64,000 nucleotides of DNA, from assembly GCF_006152145.1 (NCBI RefSeq), contig NZ_VDFV01000006.1:1-64000 (forward strand), in the 5' to 3' direction. Shown piece by piece: positions 9,171 through 17,898 of this stretch (position 1 is its first letter; the number at the start of each line of letters is the position of its first letter). The notes beneath the pieces are model-generated. The model was not told the origin of the DNA. It did not search any database and saw nothing but the letters and a program-made list of their open reading frames with translations. A program made the translations under genes and the position numbers. This DNA comes from Rubellimicrobium roseum (GTDB taxonomy: Bacteria; Pseudomonadota; Alphaproteobacteria; Rhodobacterales; Rhodobacteraceae).

Positions 9171-9217
9171 AGAAAGGTTCTTTCAAGGCAGAGAATTTTA
9201 TGGACAGAGATTTTCTG
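9171..9217. promoter_or_regulatory. Candidate RpiR operator cluster
   Basis: The divergent promoter gap (9113-9312) holds an AT-rich cluster in otherwise GC-rich DNA: GAAAG-gtt-CTTTC at 9172-9184, AGAGAATTTT at 9190-9199 and CAGA-gattt-TCTG at 9205-9217. Inverted repeats with GAAA/TTTC-like arms are common targets of RpiR-family regulators. The sites lie about 60-100 nt from the RpiR start and 95-140 nt from the importer start, so one could control both directions. The assignment to the adjacent RpiR protein is inference. Confidence 0.4.
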
Positions 9218-9312
9218 CGCCGCTAGCCTCCTATCACTCGGACGCTGCGCCGGGAGGACCATCGCCGTGAGCGCGGTGGCCGATGCCAGCGCCGGGACAA
9301 CGGAGGAGAGAA

Positions 9313-10323
9313 ATGATCGCACAGACTGCCGCCCCCCGTGCGTCCGCCACCGCCGTCGCGCTTGCTGTCGCGGCGGTGTTCGCGGGCCCGGCCGCCGCCC
9401 AAGAAGGGCGCACATACATCTACGCGTCGCAACTCCAGGGGCATCCCTACCTGCTCGACAGCCTTCTCGGCATGGACTACGCCGAGCAGCAGTTTGGCGT
9501 GACAATCGAGCCGCTCGGGCCGCAGGGCTGGGACCCAGTCGCGGGTGCGGAGGCGGTGGAGCAGGCGATCGCGCGCCAGCCCGACGGGATCATCACCACT
9601 CTTTGGGAGCCGGGCGCCGTTCCGGGCATCCGCAGGGCGATGGAGCAAGGGATCCCGGTCGTGGTGATCGAGGCGGTGACCCCGGACAACGGCGGCGCCC
9701 TCACCTTCATCGGGCTGGACAACTACCAGGCCGGCGTCGACACGGCCAAGGAACTAATCGAGCGGGCGGGCACCACGGGCACCTACGTCGCGTCCGGCAA
9801 CTGGGGGGCATCCAATACCGACGCCAAGTTCCAGGGGCTCACCGACTATCTCGAGGCGAACTCCGAGTGGGAACTCGCGGGCCGGATCGACGACAAGGCC
9901 ACGACCTCGACCGCAATCGAGGCGGCCAAGACGATGTTCAATACCTATCCCGACATCACGGCGGTGATCGGACTCGACAGCTCTTCCGGGACGGGCATTT
10001 GCCTGGCCGCCGAGGAACTCGAACTGGATATCGAGGACCTGACAGTCATCGTCCATGACCGTGAGGACCCCGTGCTCGAATGCATCGCGGACGGGGTGAT
10101 CGACGCCTCGATCATCAACAAAACCGCGCTCCAGGCTTTCCTCGCGGTGCAAATGCTGGAGGCCTACAACGACCAGGCCGTCGGCCTCGCCACGGTCCCG
10201 ATCTCGGCGGATAACGCCGTGGCGGGCGTCAACCCCTTCCCGCAAGCGATTTATATGGGGACTGAGGTGATCGATGCGGAGAACGTGGAGCAGTTCGAGC
10301 GCGCAGCCCTGCCGCAGTTCTGA
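9313..10323 (+). CDS. Periplasmic sugar-binding protein of a CUT2-type ABC importer (importer 1)
   Basis: A 336-residue secreted binding protein of the ribose/xylose-binding (periplasmic-binding-protein type 1) fold. A Sec signal peptide covers about residues 1-29 with a probable cut in AAA|QEG. The mature part has family segments such as IITTLWEPGAVPGIRRAMEQGIPVVVIEA and FIGLDNYQAG. The start at 9313 follows GGAGGAGAGAA; an in-frame ATG 30 nt upstream lacks this signal. It is the first gene of a four-gene importer operon and faces the RpiR regulator. The ligand is unknown; linked kinase and dehydrogenase genes suggest a ketose or polyol. Confidence 0.85.
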   Translation: MIAQTAAPRASATAVALAVAAVFAGPAAAQEGRTYIYASQLQGHPYLLDSLLGMDYAEQQFGVTIEPLGPQGWDPVAGAEAVEQAIARQPDGIITTLWEPGAVPGIRRAMEQGIPVVVIEAVTPDNGGALTFIGLDNYQAGVDTAKELIERAGTTGTYVASGNWGASNTDAKFQGLTDYLEANSEWELAGRIDDKATTSTAIEAAKTMFNTYPDITAVIGLDSSSGTGICLAAEELELDIEDLTVIVHDREDPVLECIADGVIDASIINKTALQAFLAVQMLEAYNDQAVGLATVPISADNAVAGVNPFPQAIYMGTEVIDAENVEQFERAALPQF

Positions 10324-10331
10324 CCGTCAGG

Positions 10332-10362
10332 CCTGCCCGGAGGCGCATGGCCGCCGGGCAGG
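10332..10362 (+). other. Intercistronic hairpin after the binding-protein gene
   Basis: CCTGCCCGG (10332-10340) pairs perfectly with CCGGGCAGG (10354-10362) around a 13-nt loop. It begins 9 nt after the binding-protein stop and ends 20 nt before the ATPase start. There is no T-run, so it is not a classical terminator. A position after the first gene of an ABC operon suggests an mRNA-stabilising or partly attenuating structure that keeps binding-protein levels above those of the membrane parts. Equivalent hairpins follow the other two binding-protein genes. Confidence 0.55.
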
Positions 10363-10382
10363 TCTTCGCGAGGGAAGATGCT

Positions 10383-11906
10383 ATGACGATTGCTCAACCC
10401 GCCCGTGCTGAGGGCGCCAAGCCCGCAGGCGCAATCCTCGAGCTTCGGAACGTCTCCAAGTCCTACGGAGCGGTCCGTGCGCTCCGCGGCGTCTCCTTCC
10501 GCGTTGCCCGTGGCGAGATCCACGCAATCCTCGGTGAGAACGGCGCCGGAAAGAGCACGACGCTCAAGATCATCAACGGCGAGATCGAGCCGGACGAAGG
10601 CGAGGTTCTCGTGGGCGGAGCGGTGACCCTAGCCCGGGACCGGAAGGCGGGTGACATTGCGATGGTCCACCAGGAGCTCGCGGTCTTTTCCAACATGTCG
10701 GTCGCGGAGAACATCTTCGTGGGCCGGATGCCGCGTAGGAACGGGCGGATAGACATCGCCCGGCTGCATGCGCGGGCGGCGGAGCTCCTGCGCCTCTTCG
10801 GTCTGAACATCGATACGCGCGAGATTCTGAGAAGCCTCACCCCCGGCCAGCAGCAGATTGTGGAGATCCTGCGAGCCGTCGAAAGCGATGCCAGCCTACT
10901 CATCCTGGACGAGCCGACCTCTGGGCTCAACAACCACGAAGCGGAGACGCTGCTGTCACTCATCCGTCGGCTTCGCGACGGCGGACATACGATCCTCTAT
11001 GTCTCGCACCGGCTGCACGAGGTCCTCGACGTGGCCGACCACATCACCGTGCTTCGCGACGGGCAGTACGTAGAGACGCTCGCCAATGACGGAATCAACG
11101 AGGGCGACCTGATTCGCCGGATGGTGGGCCGGGACCTCGGGCCGGGCGTGGCCGCCAACAGCGCCATGCTGGCCGATGCACCGGTGGCATTCGCCGTGCG
11201 CGGACTTTCGATGGCCGGACAGTTTCACGACATGCAGCTCGAAGTCCGCCAAGGCGAGATCGTGGGCGTCTTCGGACTCGAGGGCTCGGGGGCTGAGCAG
11301 TTCTCCCAGGCCATATTCGGCATCGTGCCGCCCAGCTCGGGCCGGATCGAGCTGAATGGCCGACCTATTCGCGATCTCAGCCCCGCGTCGCTGATGCACA
11401 GCGGCATGTCCTATCTCAACGGCAACCGCAAGGAAGCCGGTCTGTACATGGAGCGCTCCGTCGCTGAAAACATTTCGGCCCCCATCCTCGACCGACTCTC
11501 CCGGTGGGGGCTGGTCGACAGGCGCAAGGTCCTAGAACGCGCGCAGGAAGACATCCGGCGCTTCGCGATCCGGGTGCCGGGGCCCGAAGGACTGCCACAG
11601 CAACTCTCGGGCGGCAACCAGCAGAAGGTGATGGTCTCGGCCTGTCTCGCCACCGACCCGAAGGTGATCGTGCTCAACGAGCCCACGCGCGGAGTGGATG
11701 TCGGCGCCAAGGCCGAGGTGCATGAGGCGGCGCGGGCCGAGGCGGCGAAGGGTAAGGCGCTCCTCGTCTTCTCCTCGGATCTGCCCGAGCTGCTGCGGCT
11801 CGCACATCGCATAGTGATCATGCGCTCCAACCGCCTCGCAGGCGAGATCCGGGGCGTGGAGATGACCGAGGAGGCGGTGATGGCGCTCGCTGCCGGAGAC
11901 CGGTGA
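10383..11906 (+). CDS. Sugar ABC importer ATPase with two nucleotide-binding domains (importer 1, RbsA-like)
   Basis: About 507 residues with two ABC domains. The first carries Walker A GENGAGKST, an atypical signature LTPGQQQIVEI and Walker B LLILDEPTSG. The second has the degenerate P-loop GLEGSGAEQ, the signature LSGGNQQKV and a Walker B variant VIVLNEPTRG, with Asn for the usual Asp before Glu. This is the fused ATPase plan of ribose/xylose-type (CUT2) importers, in which only one ATP site is fully active. The start at 10383 is taken because GAGGGA precedes it; the frame extends 12 codons upstream into the hairpin. Its permease partners follow. Confidence 0.85.
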   Translation: MTIAQPARAEGAKPAGAILELRNVSKSYGAVRALRGVSFRVARGEIHAILGENGAGKSTTLKIINGEIEPDEGEVLVGGAVTLARDRKAGDIAMVHQELAVFSNMSVAENIFVGRMPRRNGRIDIARLHARAAELLRLFGLNIDTREILRSLTPGQQQIVEILRAVESDASLLILDEPTSGLNNHEAETLLSLIRRLRDGGHTILYVSHRLHEVLDVADHITVLRDGQYVETLANDGINEGDLIRRMVGRDLGPGVAANSAMLADAPVAFAVRGLSMAGQFHDMQLEVRQGEIVGVFGLEGSGAEQFSQAIFGIVPPSSGRIELNGRPIRDLSPASLMHSGMSYLNGNRKEAGLYMERSVAENISAPILDRLSRWGLVDRRKVLERAQEDIRRFAIRVPGPEGLPQQLSGGNQQKVMVSACLATDPKVIVLNEPTRGVDVGAKAEVHEAARAEAAKGKALLVFSSDLPELLRLAHRIVIMRSNRLAGEIRGVEMTEEAVMALAAGDR

Positions 11907-11916
11907 GGAGGATGGA

Positions 11917-12912
11917 ATGACGCCAAGCCAGCAGGTGGCGGAGGGCGTGAGCCCCGTACGCAGGTTTCGCGCCGGTGGGACAGGGGGCTTCGGATCTAAC
12001 ATCCTGCCGCTCGCGGCCATCACGGTCGCGGTTGCGGCGTTTCTCGCGGTGACGCAGCCAAATTTTGCGACCTCCTCGAACCTCGGCTCGATCCTGTTCG
12101 GGGTGTCGATAGATTTCCTCGCAATCATCGGCTTCACTTATGTGATGGTGACCCGGGAGATCGACCTCTCAGTGGGTTCGGTTTTCGCCCTGACGGGAAT
12201 GCTGACGGGTTCGCTTCTGGTCGCGGACTGGTCCTTCTGGCCCGCGGCGCTCGTCGCTCTGGCAGTCGCGGCGCTGATCGGCTTCGTCAATGGCTTCCTC
12301 GTCGTTCGCTTCAACATCAACTCGCTGATGCTGACGATCGGAACGATGCTCCTCGTCCGCGGGCTCGCTAACGTGCTCGCCAACAATCTCGGCGGCCAGA
12401 CCTATCCACGGGCGTTCCGGCAGTTCGCGCGAACCGATCTTTTCGACATTCGCATCACCATCATCATCATGCTCGTGGCGATCCTGGGCGCGTGGGTCTT
12501 CCAGCGTCAGTCGGCGCTTTTCCGCAAGATGTGCTTTATCGGCGAGAACGTCCGCTCTGCTCTGGTTCACGGCATACGCGTCGGCCGGATCAAGATCTTG
12601 GCCTTCATGGCGAGCTCCGTCACCGCCGGCGTGGCCGGCATCTTCACCGCCTCGCGGATCACCCATGCGGACACGCAGATGGGAATGGGCCTTGAATTCG
12701 TGATGGTCACCGCCGCGATCATCGGCGGCGCGAGCCTCTACGGCGGCCGGGGCGACCTGCGTGGCTCGGCGCTCGGGCTGTTGCTTCTCGCGCTCGTGCT
12801 GAACGGGATGATCATGTACGACATCGAGCCCGTCTTCCAGCAGTTCGTTATCGGCGCGTTGCTGATCGCGACCGTGACCTTCGACACTGTCCTCAACCGC
12901 CGTGCCAAGTGA
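11917..12912 (+). CDS. Sugar ABC importer permease, first subunit (importer 1)
   Basis: A 331-residue hydrophobic protein of the BPD_transp_2 (RbsC-like) family with eight or more predicted membrane helices. Family landmarks are VTREIDLSVGSVFAL after the third helix, FVNGFLVVRFNINSLMLTIGTM, and the AIIGGASLYGGRGDL segment near the end. It begins 10 nt after the ATPase stop behind AGGAGG. The charged N-terminal 25 residues precede the first helix. Together with the next gene it should form a heterodimeric channel in the inner membrane. Confidence 0.85.
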   Translation: MTPSQQVAEGVSPVRRFRAGGTGGFGSNILPLAAITVAVAAFLAVTQPNFATSSNLGSILFGVSIDFLAIIGFTYVMVTREIDLSVGSVFALTGMLTGSLLVADWSFWPAALVALAVAALIGFVNGFLVVRFNINSLMLTIGTMLLVRGLANVLANNLGGQTYPRAFRQFARTDLFDIRITIIIMLVAILGAWVFQRQSALFRKMCFIGENVRSALVHGIRVGRIKILAFMASSVTAGVAGIFTASRITHADTQMGMGLEFVMVTAAIIGGASLYGGRGDLRGSALGLLLLALVLNGMIMYDIEPVFQQFVIGALLIATVTFDTVLNRRAK

Positions 12913-12919
12913 GGCAGAG

Positions 12920-13945
12920 ATGGCTGACACAATTCGCAAGATCTCCTTCATACGCTCCACCCGGCTCGAGCAGGAGAGCCTGACCTTCGGCGTTGTCGTT
13001 CTGCTGGCGGTCGTGCTGTCCTTTGTTTCGCCGGCGTTCCTCGATCCGAACAACCTTGCCTCGCTCCAGACTGCGCTGGCGCCGAACCTGATCGTCGCGA
13101 TTGGGATGATGACGCTCTTCATGATCGGCCGTTTCGACCTTTCAGTCGGAGCCGTGATGGGAATCTCCGGCATCGCCTCGGCCATGGCGCTGAATGCCGG
13201 GTTGCCGGTTCCTGTGGCCTTCCTCGCGGGCATCGCCACTGGCGTCTTCATTGGAGCGTTCAACGGGTTCATGGTCGCGCGGCTCGGAATCAATCATCTG
13301 ATCGTCACGCTAGGCGTGCTCTACATGACGCGCGGAGTGATCGAGGTCGCGATGTCCGGCGAGAAGCTCGCTGGGTTCACAAGCTTCCCTCCGAGTTTCA
13401 GCCTGATCGGGCAATTGCAGTTCGCCGGCGTCTCGGCTCTCTTCCTCTTTGCACTCCTGCTCTGCGTGGTCTTCGAGAGCTTCCTGCGGCTCACGCTGCC
13501 GGGGAGGAAGCTGCTCTTTCTTGGCGGCAACCCGCAGGCGGCCGAGGCGACCGGCATCCGTCGGCGGTGGACGGAATTCTGGTGCTTCGTGCTCTCGGGG
13601 GGACTCGCGGCGTTGGCGGGCGTCCTGATGACCGCGCGCGTGGGAATGGCGAACCGTTACATGGGCGAGGGACTCGAAATGCAAATCTTCATCGCCTGCC
13701 TGATCGGCGGAGGCTCGATCGCGGGCGGGAAGGGCAGCTATGTCGGTGCATTAGCGGGTGTGCTATTCGTCACGCTGCTCACCAACGCCTTCAATCTTCT
13801 CTCTGTGCCGTCGGAGTGGCAGGCCGTGGTGATCGGGGCGGTCCTCGTCCTTGTGGTGGTCGTGGACGGAGTCATGGTACTGCGAAAGTCCGGCCGCCCC
13901 TGGAACGGGATCTTCGGGCTCTTCCCGAACCGCATCTCGGCCTGA
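12920..13945 (+). CDS. Sugar ABC importer permease, second subunit (importer 1)
   Basis: A 341-residue BPD_transp_2 permease, paralogous to the preceding gene. Motifs include MIGRFDLSVGAVMGISG, FNGFMVARLGINHLIVTLGVLYMTRG and ACLIGGGSIAGGKGSYVGA. ATG 12920 is placed 7 nt after the previous stop with GAGGCAGAG before it; an upstream in-frame start at 12902 would overlap the first permease gene and lacks a ribosome site. Two separate permeases plus one fused ATPase are usual for part of the CUT2 group. It ends the importer 1 operon; no clear terminator follows. Confidence 0.85.
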   Translation: MADTIRKISFIRSTRLEQESLTFGVVVLLAVVLSFVSPAFLDPNNLASLQTALAPNLIVAIGMMTLFMIGRFDLSVGAVMGISGIASAMALNAGLPVPVAFLAGIATGVFIGAFNGFMVARLGINHLIVTLGVLYMTRGVIEVAMSGEKLAGFTSFPPSFSLIGQLQFAGVSALFLFALLLCVVFESFLRLTLPGRKLLFLGGNPQAAEATGIRRRWTEFWCFVLSGGLAALAGVLMTARVGMANRYMGEGLEMQIFIACLIGGGSIAGGKGSYVGALAGVLFVTLLTNAFNLLSVPSEWQAVVIGAVLVLVVVVDGVMVLRKSGRPWNGIFGLFPNRISA

Positions 13946-14283
13946 TTCCGGGCGGTCCGGATTGGGAGGCGGGTGCCTTGCGCGCTGCCCCGGCCGGACG
14001 CCAAGGATTCCACGCTCCAGGCGCCGGGCATGGTGGCGAGATGGGCCTGAGCCGACGCGTAGGCCTCGCGCGCCGCGCCGGGGTCCGCTTCTGACGCTGG
14101 CTGCAGTGGCCTCGCCAGCCCGCTTACGCCGCAGCCCATGACCAATGACCCCGTGTGGTGCCCAGTACTTGGAGGGTGCGGGTCACGCCGGCTGGCCACG
14201 CGACGGGGCCACCCAAACACGTTTTCCTACGCCGTCCCCACACCGACAACGTTCGTAAGACTGGTGGGCCCCCCGGGGAGCCC
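13946..14283. other. Intergenic stretch of about 340 nt, no gene assigned
   Basis: The stretch between importer 1 and the next operon's promoter has no convincing reading frame and no T-tailed hairpin. A short open stretch on the minus strand (about 13960-14110) has a protein-like run, ADPGAAREAYASAQAHLATM, that could be the decayed end of a regulator gene, but nothing around it supports an intact protein. Confidence 0.4.
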
Positions 14284-14344
14284 TTGACAAACGGCTGCAA
14301 CACAATCCATCTACGACACATATGTGATCGACCGTCACATATGT
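14284..14344 (+). promoter_or_regulatory. Promoter with a perfect inverted-repeat operator
   Basis: A perfect -35 box TTGACA is at 14284-14289, with a weak -10 candidate CATCTA at 14308-14313. Just downstream are ACATATGTGA (14318-14327), a 7-bp spacer and TCACATATGT (14335-14344), an exact inverted repeat with 10-bp arms. Each arm itself contains the near-palindrome CACATATGTG, and the two centres are 19 bp apart, about two helical turns. The dehydrogenase ATG is 21 nt further on. Placement between -10 and start codon fits a repressor site; the SorC-type regulator inside the same operon is the natural candidate. Confidence 0.6.
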
Positions 14345-14365
14345 AATCTGCCGACAGGAGAAGTT

Positions 14366-15385
14366 ATGCGCGCGATCGTCCTCCACGCTCCCAAGGATAT
14401 TCGCCTCGAGGAGCGGCAACGCCCCGTAGCCCGCGCCGGCGAGGTAGTCCTGCGCGTGGCGTCGGTCGGAGTCTGCGGGTCCGACCTGCCGCGCATGCTG
14501 GTGAAAGGCGCATGGAAGATGCCCCTGATCACCGGGCATGAATTCTCGGGTCACATCGTGGAGCTTGGGGATGGTGTGGAAGGCTGGAACGAGGGCGAGC
14601 TCGTTGCAGTCGCGCCGCTGCTGCCCTGCAAGGTCTGCGACCAGTGCCTGACGGGCAACTTCTCGCGCTGCCGCGACTACGATTACTTTGGCTCGCGTCG
14701 TGACGGCGCCTATGCCGAATACGTGGCCGTGCCGACTGAGAACCTCCTCAGAGCCCCGCAGCATGTAGACCCCCGCGCCATTGCGATGACGGATCCGGCC
14801 TCGATCGCCCTGCATGCAATCTGGAAGGCGGGCGGAATGACCGTGGGACAGACCGGCGCCGTGGTCGGCTGCGGCCCCATTGGTCTGTTCGCGATTCAGT
14901 GGATGCGGATGATGGGGGCTTCTGAGGTCATCGCTGTCGATGTGAGCGAGCAGAAGCTGGAACTGGCTCGCGAGGCTGGAGCCTCGGTCTGCATCCTGTC
15001 CAGGGACCTGGCGCAGAACCGCGCCCGGGCGAACGTCGTCGTTGAAGCCGTCGGGCTAGACGCCACGATCAACTCGGCCATCAGCCTCGCGGCGCCCGGC
15101 GGGCATGTCAGCTTTATCGGAATCCCGGTACCGGATGTGACGCTCTCGAACGCGACGTTCCAGACCTTCCTGCGGCAGGAACTCTCGCTGCACGGATCCT
15201 GGAACAGCTTCGGGGCCCCGTTCCCCGGACCGCAATGGACCACTGCAATTGAGAAGTTCGGGACCGGGGAACTCAAGTGGGAGTTCATGATCTCACACGA
15301 TCTCGACCTTGCGGAACTGCCTGGGATCTTCGCGCGGTTCGACGCGCGCGACATTCACTTCTCCAAAGTTCTCTTCCGTCCCTGA
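14366..15385 (+). CDS. Zinc-dependent medium-chain dehydrogenase, GatD-like
   Basis: A 339-residue zinc-dependent polyol or polyol-phosphate dehydrogenase. It has catalytic-zinc motifs CGSD and GHEFSGHIVE, a structural zinc cluster C-x2-C-x2-C-x7-C (CKVCDQCLTGNFSRC) and the NAD-fold motif VVGCGPIGLFAIQ. The late segment SLHGSWNSFGAPFPG resembles galactitol-1-phosphate 5-dehydrogenase (GatD). ATG 14366 follows ACAGGAGAAGTT; an upstream in-frame ATG at 14324 lies inside the operator and is rejected. It is first in an operon with an FGGY kinase, SorC regulator, DeoC aldolase and ALDH16, so it probably oxidises a (deoxy)polyol to the ketose or aldose used by the kinase. Confidence 0.8.
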   Translation: MRAIVLHAPKDIRLEERQRPVARAGEVVLRVASVGVCGSDLPRMLVKGAWKMPLITGHEFSGHIVELGDGVEGWNEGELVAVAPLLPCKVCDQCLTGNFSRCRDYDYFGSRRDGAYAEYVAVPTENLLRAPQHVDPRAIAMTDPASIALHAIWKAGGMTVGQTGAVVGCGPIGLFAIQWMRMMGASEVIAVDVSEQKLELAREAGASVCILSRDLAQNRARANVVVEAVGLDATINSAISLAAPGGHVSFIGIPVPDVTLSNATFQTFLRQELSLHGSWNSFGAPFPGPQWTTAIEKFGTGELKWEFMISHDLDLAELPGIFARFDARDIHFSKVLFRP

Positions 15386-15409
15386 TTGCGTGATCGGCAG
15401 GTTCGGTCC

Positions 15410-16927
15410 ATGACCATCGTTCTCGGCCTCGATTTCGGAACGAACGGCGCGCGCGCGGGGGTCTTTGACCTCGAGGCGAGGCGGATGCTCGCAACTGGTG
15501 AGGAAGGGTACCCCACAGCACACATCCCGCCGGACCGGACGGAGCAGCACCCGGACGACTGGTGGAGCGCGGCGCGGCGGCTGCTCCCTCGGGTGCTCGC
15601 CGCTGCGGGGAACCCCCTGATCGAGGCGGTGACGGTTGCAGCCTTCTCCTCGACAGTGGTGGTCTGCGACCGCGAGGGGACACCGCTTCGTCCGGCGATC
15701 CTGTGGATGGACGCCCGGGCCTGGGCCGAGGCGGCGCGGACGGCCCAGGTCTCCCATCCGGTTCTGGACTATTCCGGCGGGTCGAATGCCGTCGAATGGC
15801 TGGTGCCGAAGGCCATGTGGCTGAAGGCTCACGAGCCGGAAGTCTGGTCGCGGACCAGCGTGATCTGCGAGGCTCTGGACTGGATGAACCACCGGCTGAC
15901 GGGTCGCTGGGTGGGGTCGCTGATGAACGCGACCTGCAAGTGGAACTATGATAGCCGGGCCCGCTGCTTCTGCCCTGAGCTTTACGAGGAATTCGGCGTT
16001 CCCGAGCTGATGGACAGGCTCCCGCCGGTCATTCTCGACATCGGTGCCCCAATCGGGCGGATGACGGATCGGGCCGCCTCGGCCTTGGGTCTTTCGGGGA
16101 GGCCTCTGGTCGTGCAGGGTGGGATCGATGCGCATATGGGAACCTTCGGCGCGGACACGGTCGCGCCGGGGTCGATGCTGCTGATCGGGGGGACATCGAA
16201 TGTCCACCTGACGCAGGTGCCGGACGACGGGACGCCAATCACCGGCGTCTGGGGCCCCTATCCTCACGCGCTGACCCCGGGGCTGCGGATGATCGAGGGC
16301 GGGCAGGTCTCGGCCGGATCGATCCTCAACTGGCTCGTCCGGGACATCTACGGTCTTGACAGCACGGGCTTTGCCGCCCTCAACGAGGCGGCCGGGCCGA
16401 TCCCCCCGCGGGCGACGGGGCTGCTCGCGCTCGACTACTGGATGGGCAACCGCACGCCCTACCGCGATCCGAACCTGCGGGGCGCGATCTTGGGATTGTC
16501 GCTGTCGCACGACCGGGCAGGCATCTATCGAGCCTGCGTCAATGCCGTCGCTCTGGGGTCGGCGAACGTGGTCTTTGACCTTGCGCGGCAGGGGGTGGCC
16601 ATCGACCGCATCGTCCTAGCCGGCGGAATCATGCGGAACCCGCTCTGGCTCAAGGCGACGGTAGATGCGCTCGGAATGCCGGTGGGTATCGCACGCGAGG
16701 ACAACCTGTCGCTCTACGGAGGAGCGGTGGCGGCGGCGGTTGGGCTGGGGCTGCATGGCTCTCTGACGGAGGCCGCTAGGATCTACCGCGCCCCGGTGAC
16801 GGTCCGGGAGCCCGACATGGACCTCCACCAAGACTATCGGGCTCTACTCGAAGACTACCGCTATGCCACGGAGCGGCTGGCGCCGATCCTGCGGGCGCTG
16901 TCGGGCGAAGCGGGGGCGCGTCCCTAA
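15410..16927 (+). CDS. FGGY-family carbohydrate kinase (deoxy-sugar module)
   Basis: About 505 residues. The N-terminal FGGY phosphate motif is LGLDFGTNGARAG, the central GGIDAHMGTFGAD and LLIGGTSN match the family, and the C-terminal ATP site is LAGGIMRNPLWLKATVD. The start MTIVLGLDFG at 15410 places the phosphate loop where the family has it; a TTG at 15386 is in frame but unlikely. The stop overlaps the next gene's ATG (TAATG), so the two are probably translationally coupled. In this operon the product probably feeds DeoC, so a deoxypentose or its keto form is a reasonable substrate guess, but sequence alone does not show it. Confidence 0.8.
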   Translation: MTIVLGLDFGTNGARAGVFDLEARRMLATGEEGYPTAHIPPDRTEQHPDDWWSAARRLLPRVLAAAGNPLIEAVTVAAFSSTVVVCDREGTPLRPAILWMDARAWAEAARTAQVSHPVLDYSGGSNAVEWLVPKAMWLKAHEPEVWSRTSVICEALDWMNHRLTGRWVGSLMNATCKWNYDSRARCFCPELYEEFGVPELMDRLPPVILDIGAPIGRMTDRAASALGLSGRPLVVQGGIDAHMGTFGADTVAPGSMLLIGGTSNVHLTQVPDDGTPITGVWGPYPHALTPGLRMIEGGQVSAGSILNWLVRDIYGLDSTGFAALNEAAGPIPPRATGLLALDYWMGNRTPYRDPNLRGAILGLSLSHDRAGIYRACVNAVALGSANVVFDLARQGVAIDRIVLAGGIMRNPLWLKATVDALGMPVGIAREDNLSLYGGAVAAAVGLGLHGSLTEAARIYRAPVTVREPDMDLHQDYRALLEDYRYATERLAPILRALSGEAGARP

Positions 16928-17898
16928 TGGTGGAGGATCGCCAGCCGCCGCGCCTGCCGGTCGACGAAGGGCGTGAGCACCTGATGGTGCAGGTCGCGCG
17001 CATGGCGTGGCAGCAAGACCGGAGCCAGACCGAGATCGCTGCCGAAACGGGCCTCAACCGCTGGCAGGTGAGCCGCCTGCTGCAGGAAGCACGCGAGCTC
17101 GGCATCGTGAGGATCGAAATCGTTCCGCGCCTGCGTCGCCGTCCCGACGTCGAAGCCACCCTCGTCAAGGCCTTCGGCCTTCGCGATGCGATGGTCGTCC
17201 CGGCCACGGCCGGGCCCGACGCCGTGGCGCAAGCGGCGGGCCAGTATCTTGCCGCCATCAAGCCCCAACCCCGGCTGGTCGGCGTGAGCTGGGGTCGCAC
17301 GATGGCCGCGATCGCGCATTGGCTGCCGCCCGACTGGGCCGACGGCGTGCAGGTCGTGCAGATCAACGGGACCGTGGCTCCGATCCCGCAGGCGACCGGG
17401 CACAACGAGGTCGCTGAGACCTTCGCCCGCAGAGGGCGCGGCACCTTCGTTCCCCTTCCGGTGCCCGCCGTCGTGGGCGAGCGGGTCACGCGCGAAGTGC
17501 TCGAGCGCGATCGCATCGTGGCTGACGTGTTGAGCCTTGCCAGATCCGCGCCTGTCCTGTGCTTCTCGATGGGGGCCCTCACCGAGGATGCAGCTCTCGT
17601 GCAGTCGGGCAACGTGACGGCTGCTGAGATCGCCGCGCTTGCGCGCGCCGGAGCGGTGGGCGACGTCCTTGGACGCTACGTGGATGCACGCGGCAACATC
17701 GTGGACGAGAACTTGGACGCCCGCACGATTGGTCTCTCGCTTTCGGACCTGAAGGCGAGCGCACGCGCCATCGGCGTGGTCTCGGGCCAGGACAAACACC
17801 GAATTACCCTGGCCGCGCTCCGCGCAGGCCTGGTCAACGTCGTCGTCACCGACGAGGAGACGGCCGCCTATGCCTTGGAGCATGTTCATGACCGCTGA
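16927..17898 (+). CDS. SorC/DeoR-type sugar-binding transcriptional regulator
   Basis: A 323-residue SorC-family regulator. The N-terminal helix-turn-helix (SQTEIAAETGLNRWQVSRLL, about residues 34-53) is followed by a phosphosugar-binding domain with PRLVGVSWGRTMAAIA and VLCFSMGALTEDAAL. SorC regulators respond to phosphorylated sugars. It lies inside the operon it probably controls, between kinase and aldolase, and overlaps both neighbours. The bacterial deoR/deoC partnership in deoxyribose use gives a precedent. The inverted repeat at 14318-14344 is the best candidate operator. Confidence 0.85.
   Translation: MVEDRQPPRLPVDEGREHLMVQVARMAWQQDRSQTEIAAETGLNRWQVSRLLQEARELGIVRIEIVPRLRRRPDVEATLVKAFGLRDAMVVPATAGPDAVAQAAGQYLAAIKPQPRLVGVSWGRTMAAIAHWLPPDWADGVQVVQINGTVAPIPQATGHNEVAETFARRGRGTFVPLPVPAVVGERVTREVLERDRIVADVLSLARSAPVLCFSMGALTEDAALVQSGNVTAAEIAALARAGAVGDVLGRYVDARGNIVDENLDARTIGLSLSDLKASARAIGVVSGQDKHRITLAALRAGLVNVVVTDEETAAYALEHVHDR

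Noticed and set aside
12169-13293. A 374-codon minus-strand frame opposite the importer 1 permeases
   Set aside because: It is an antisense image of transmembrane sequence, with low complexity rich in Arg, Ala and Asp and no motifs.
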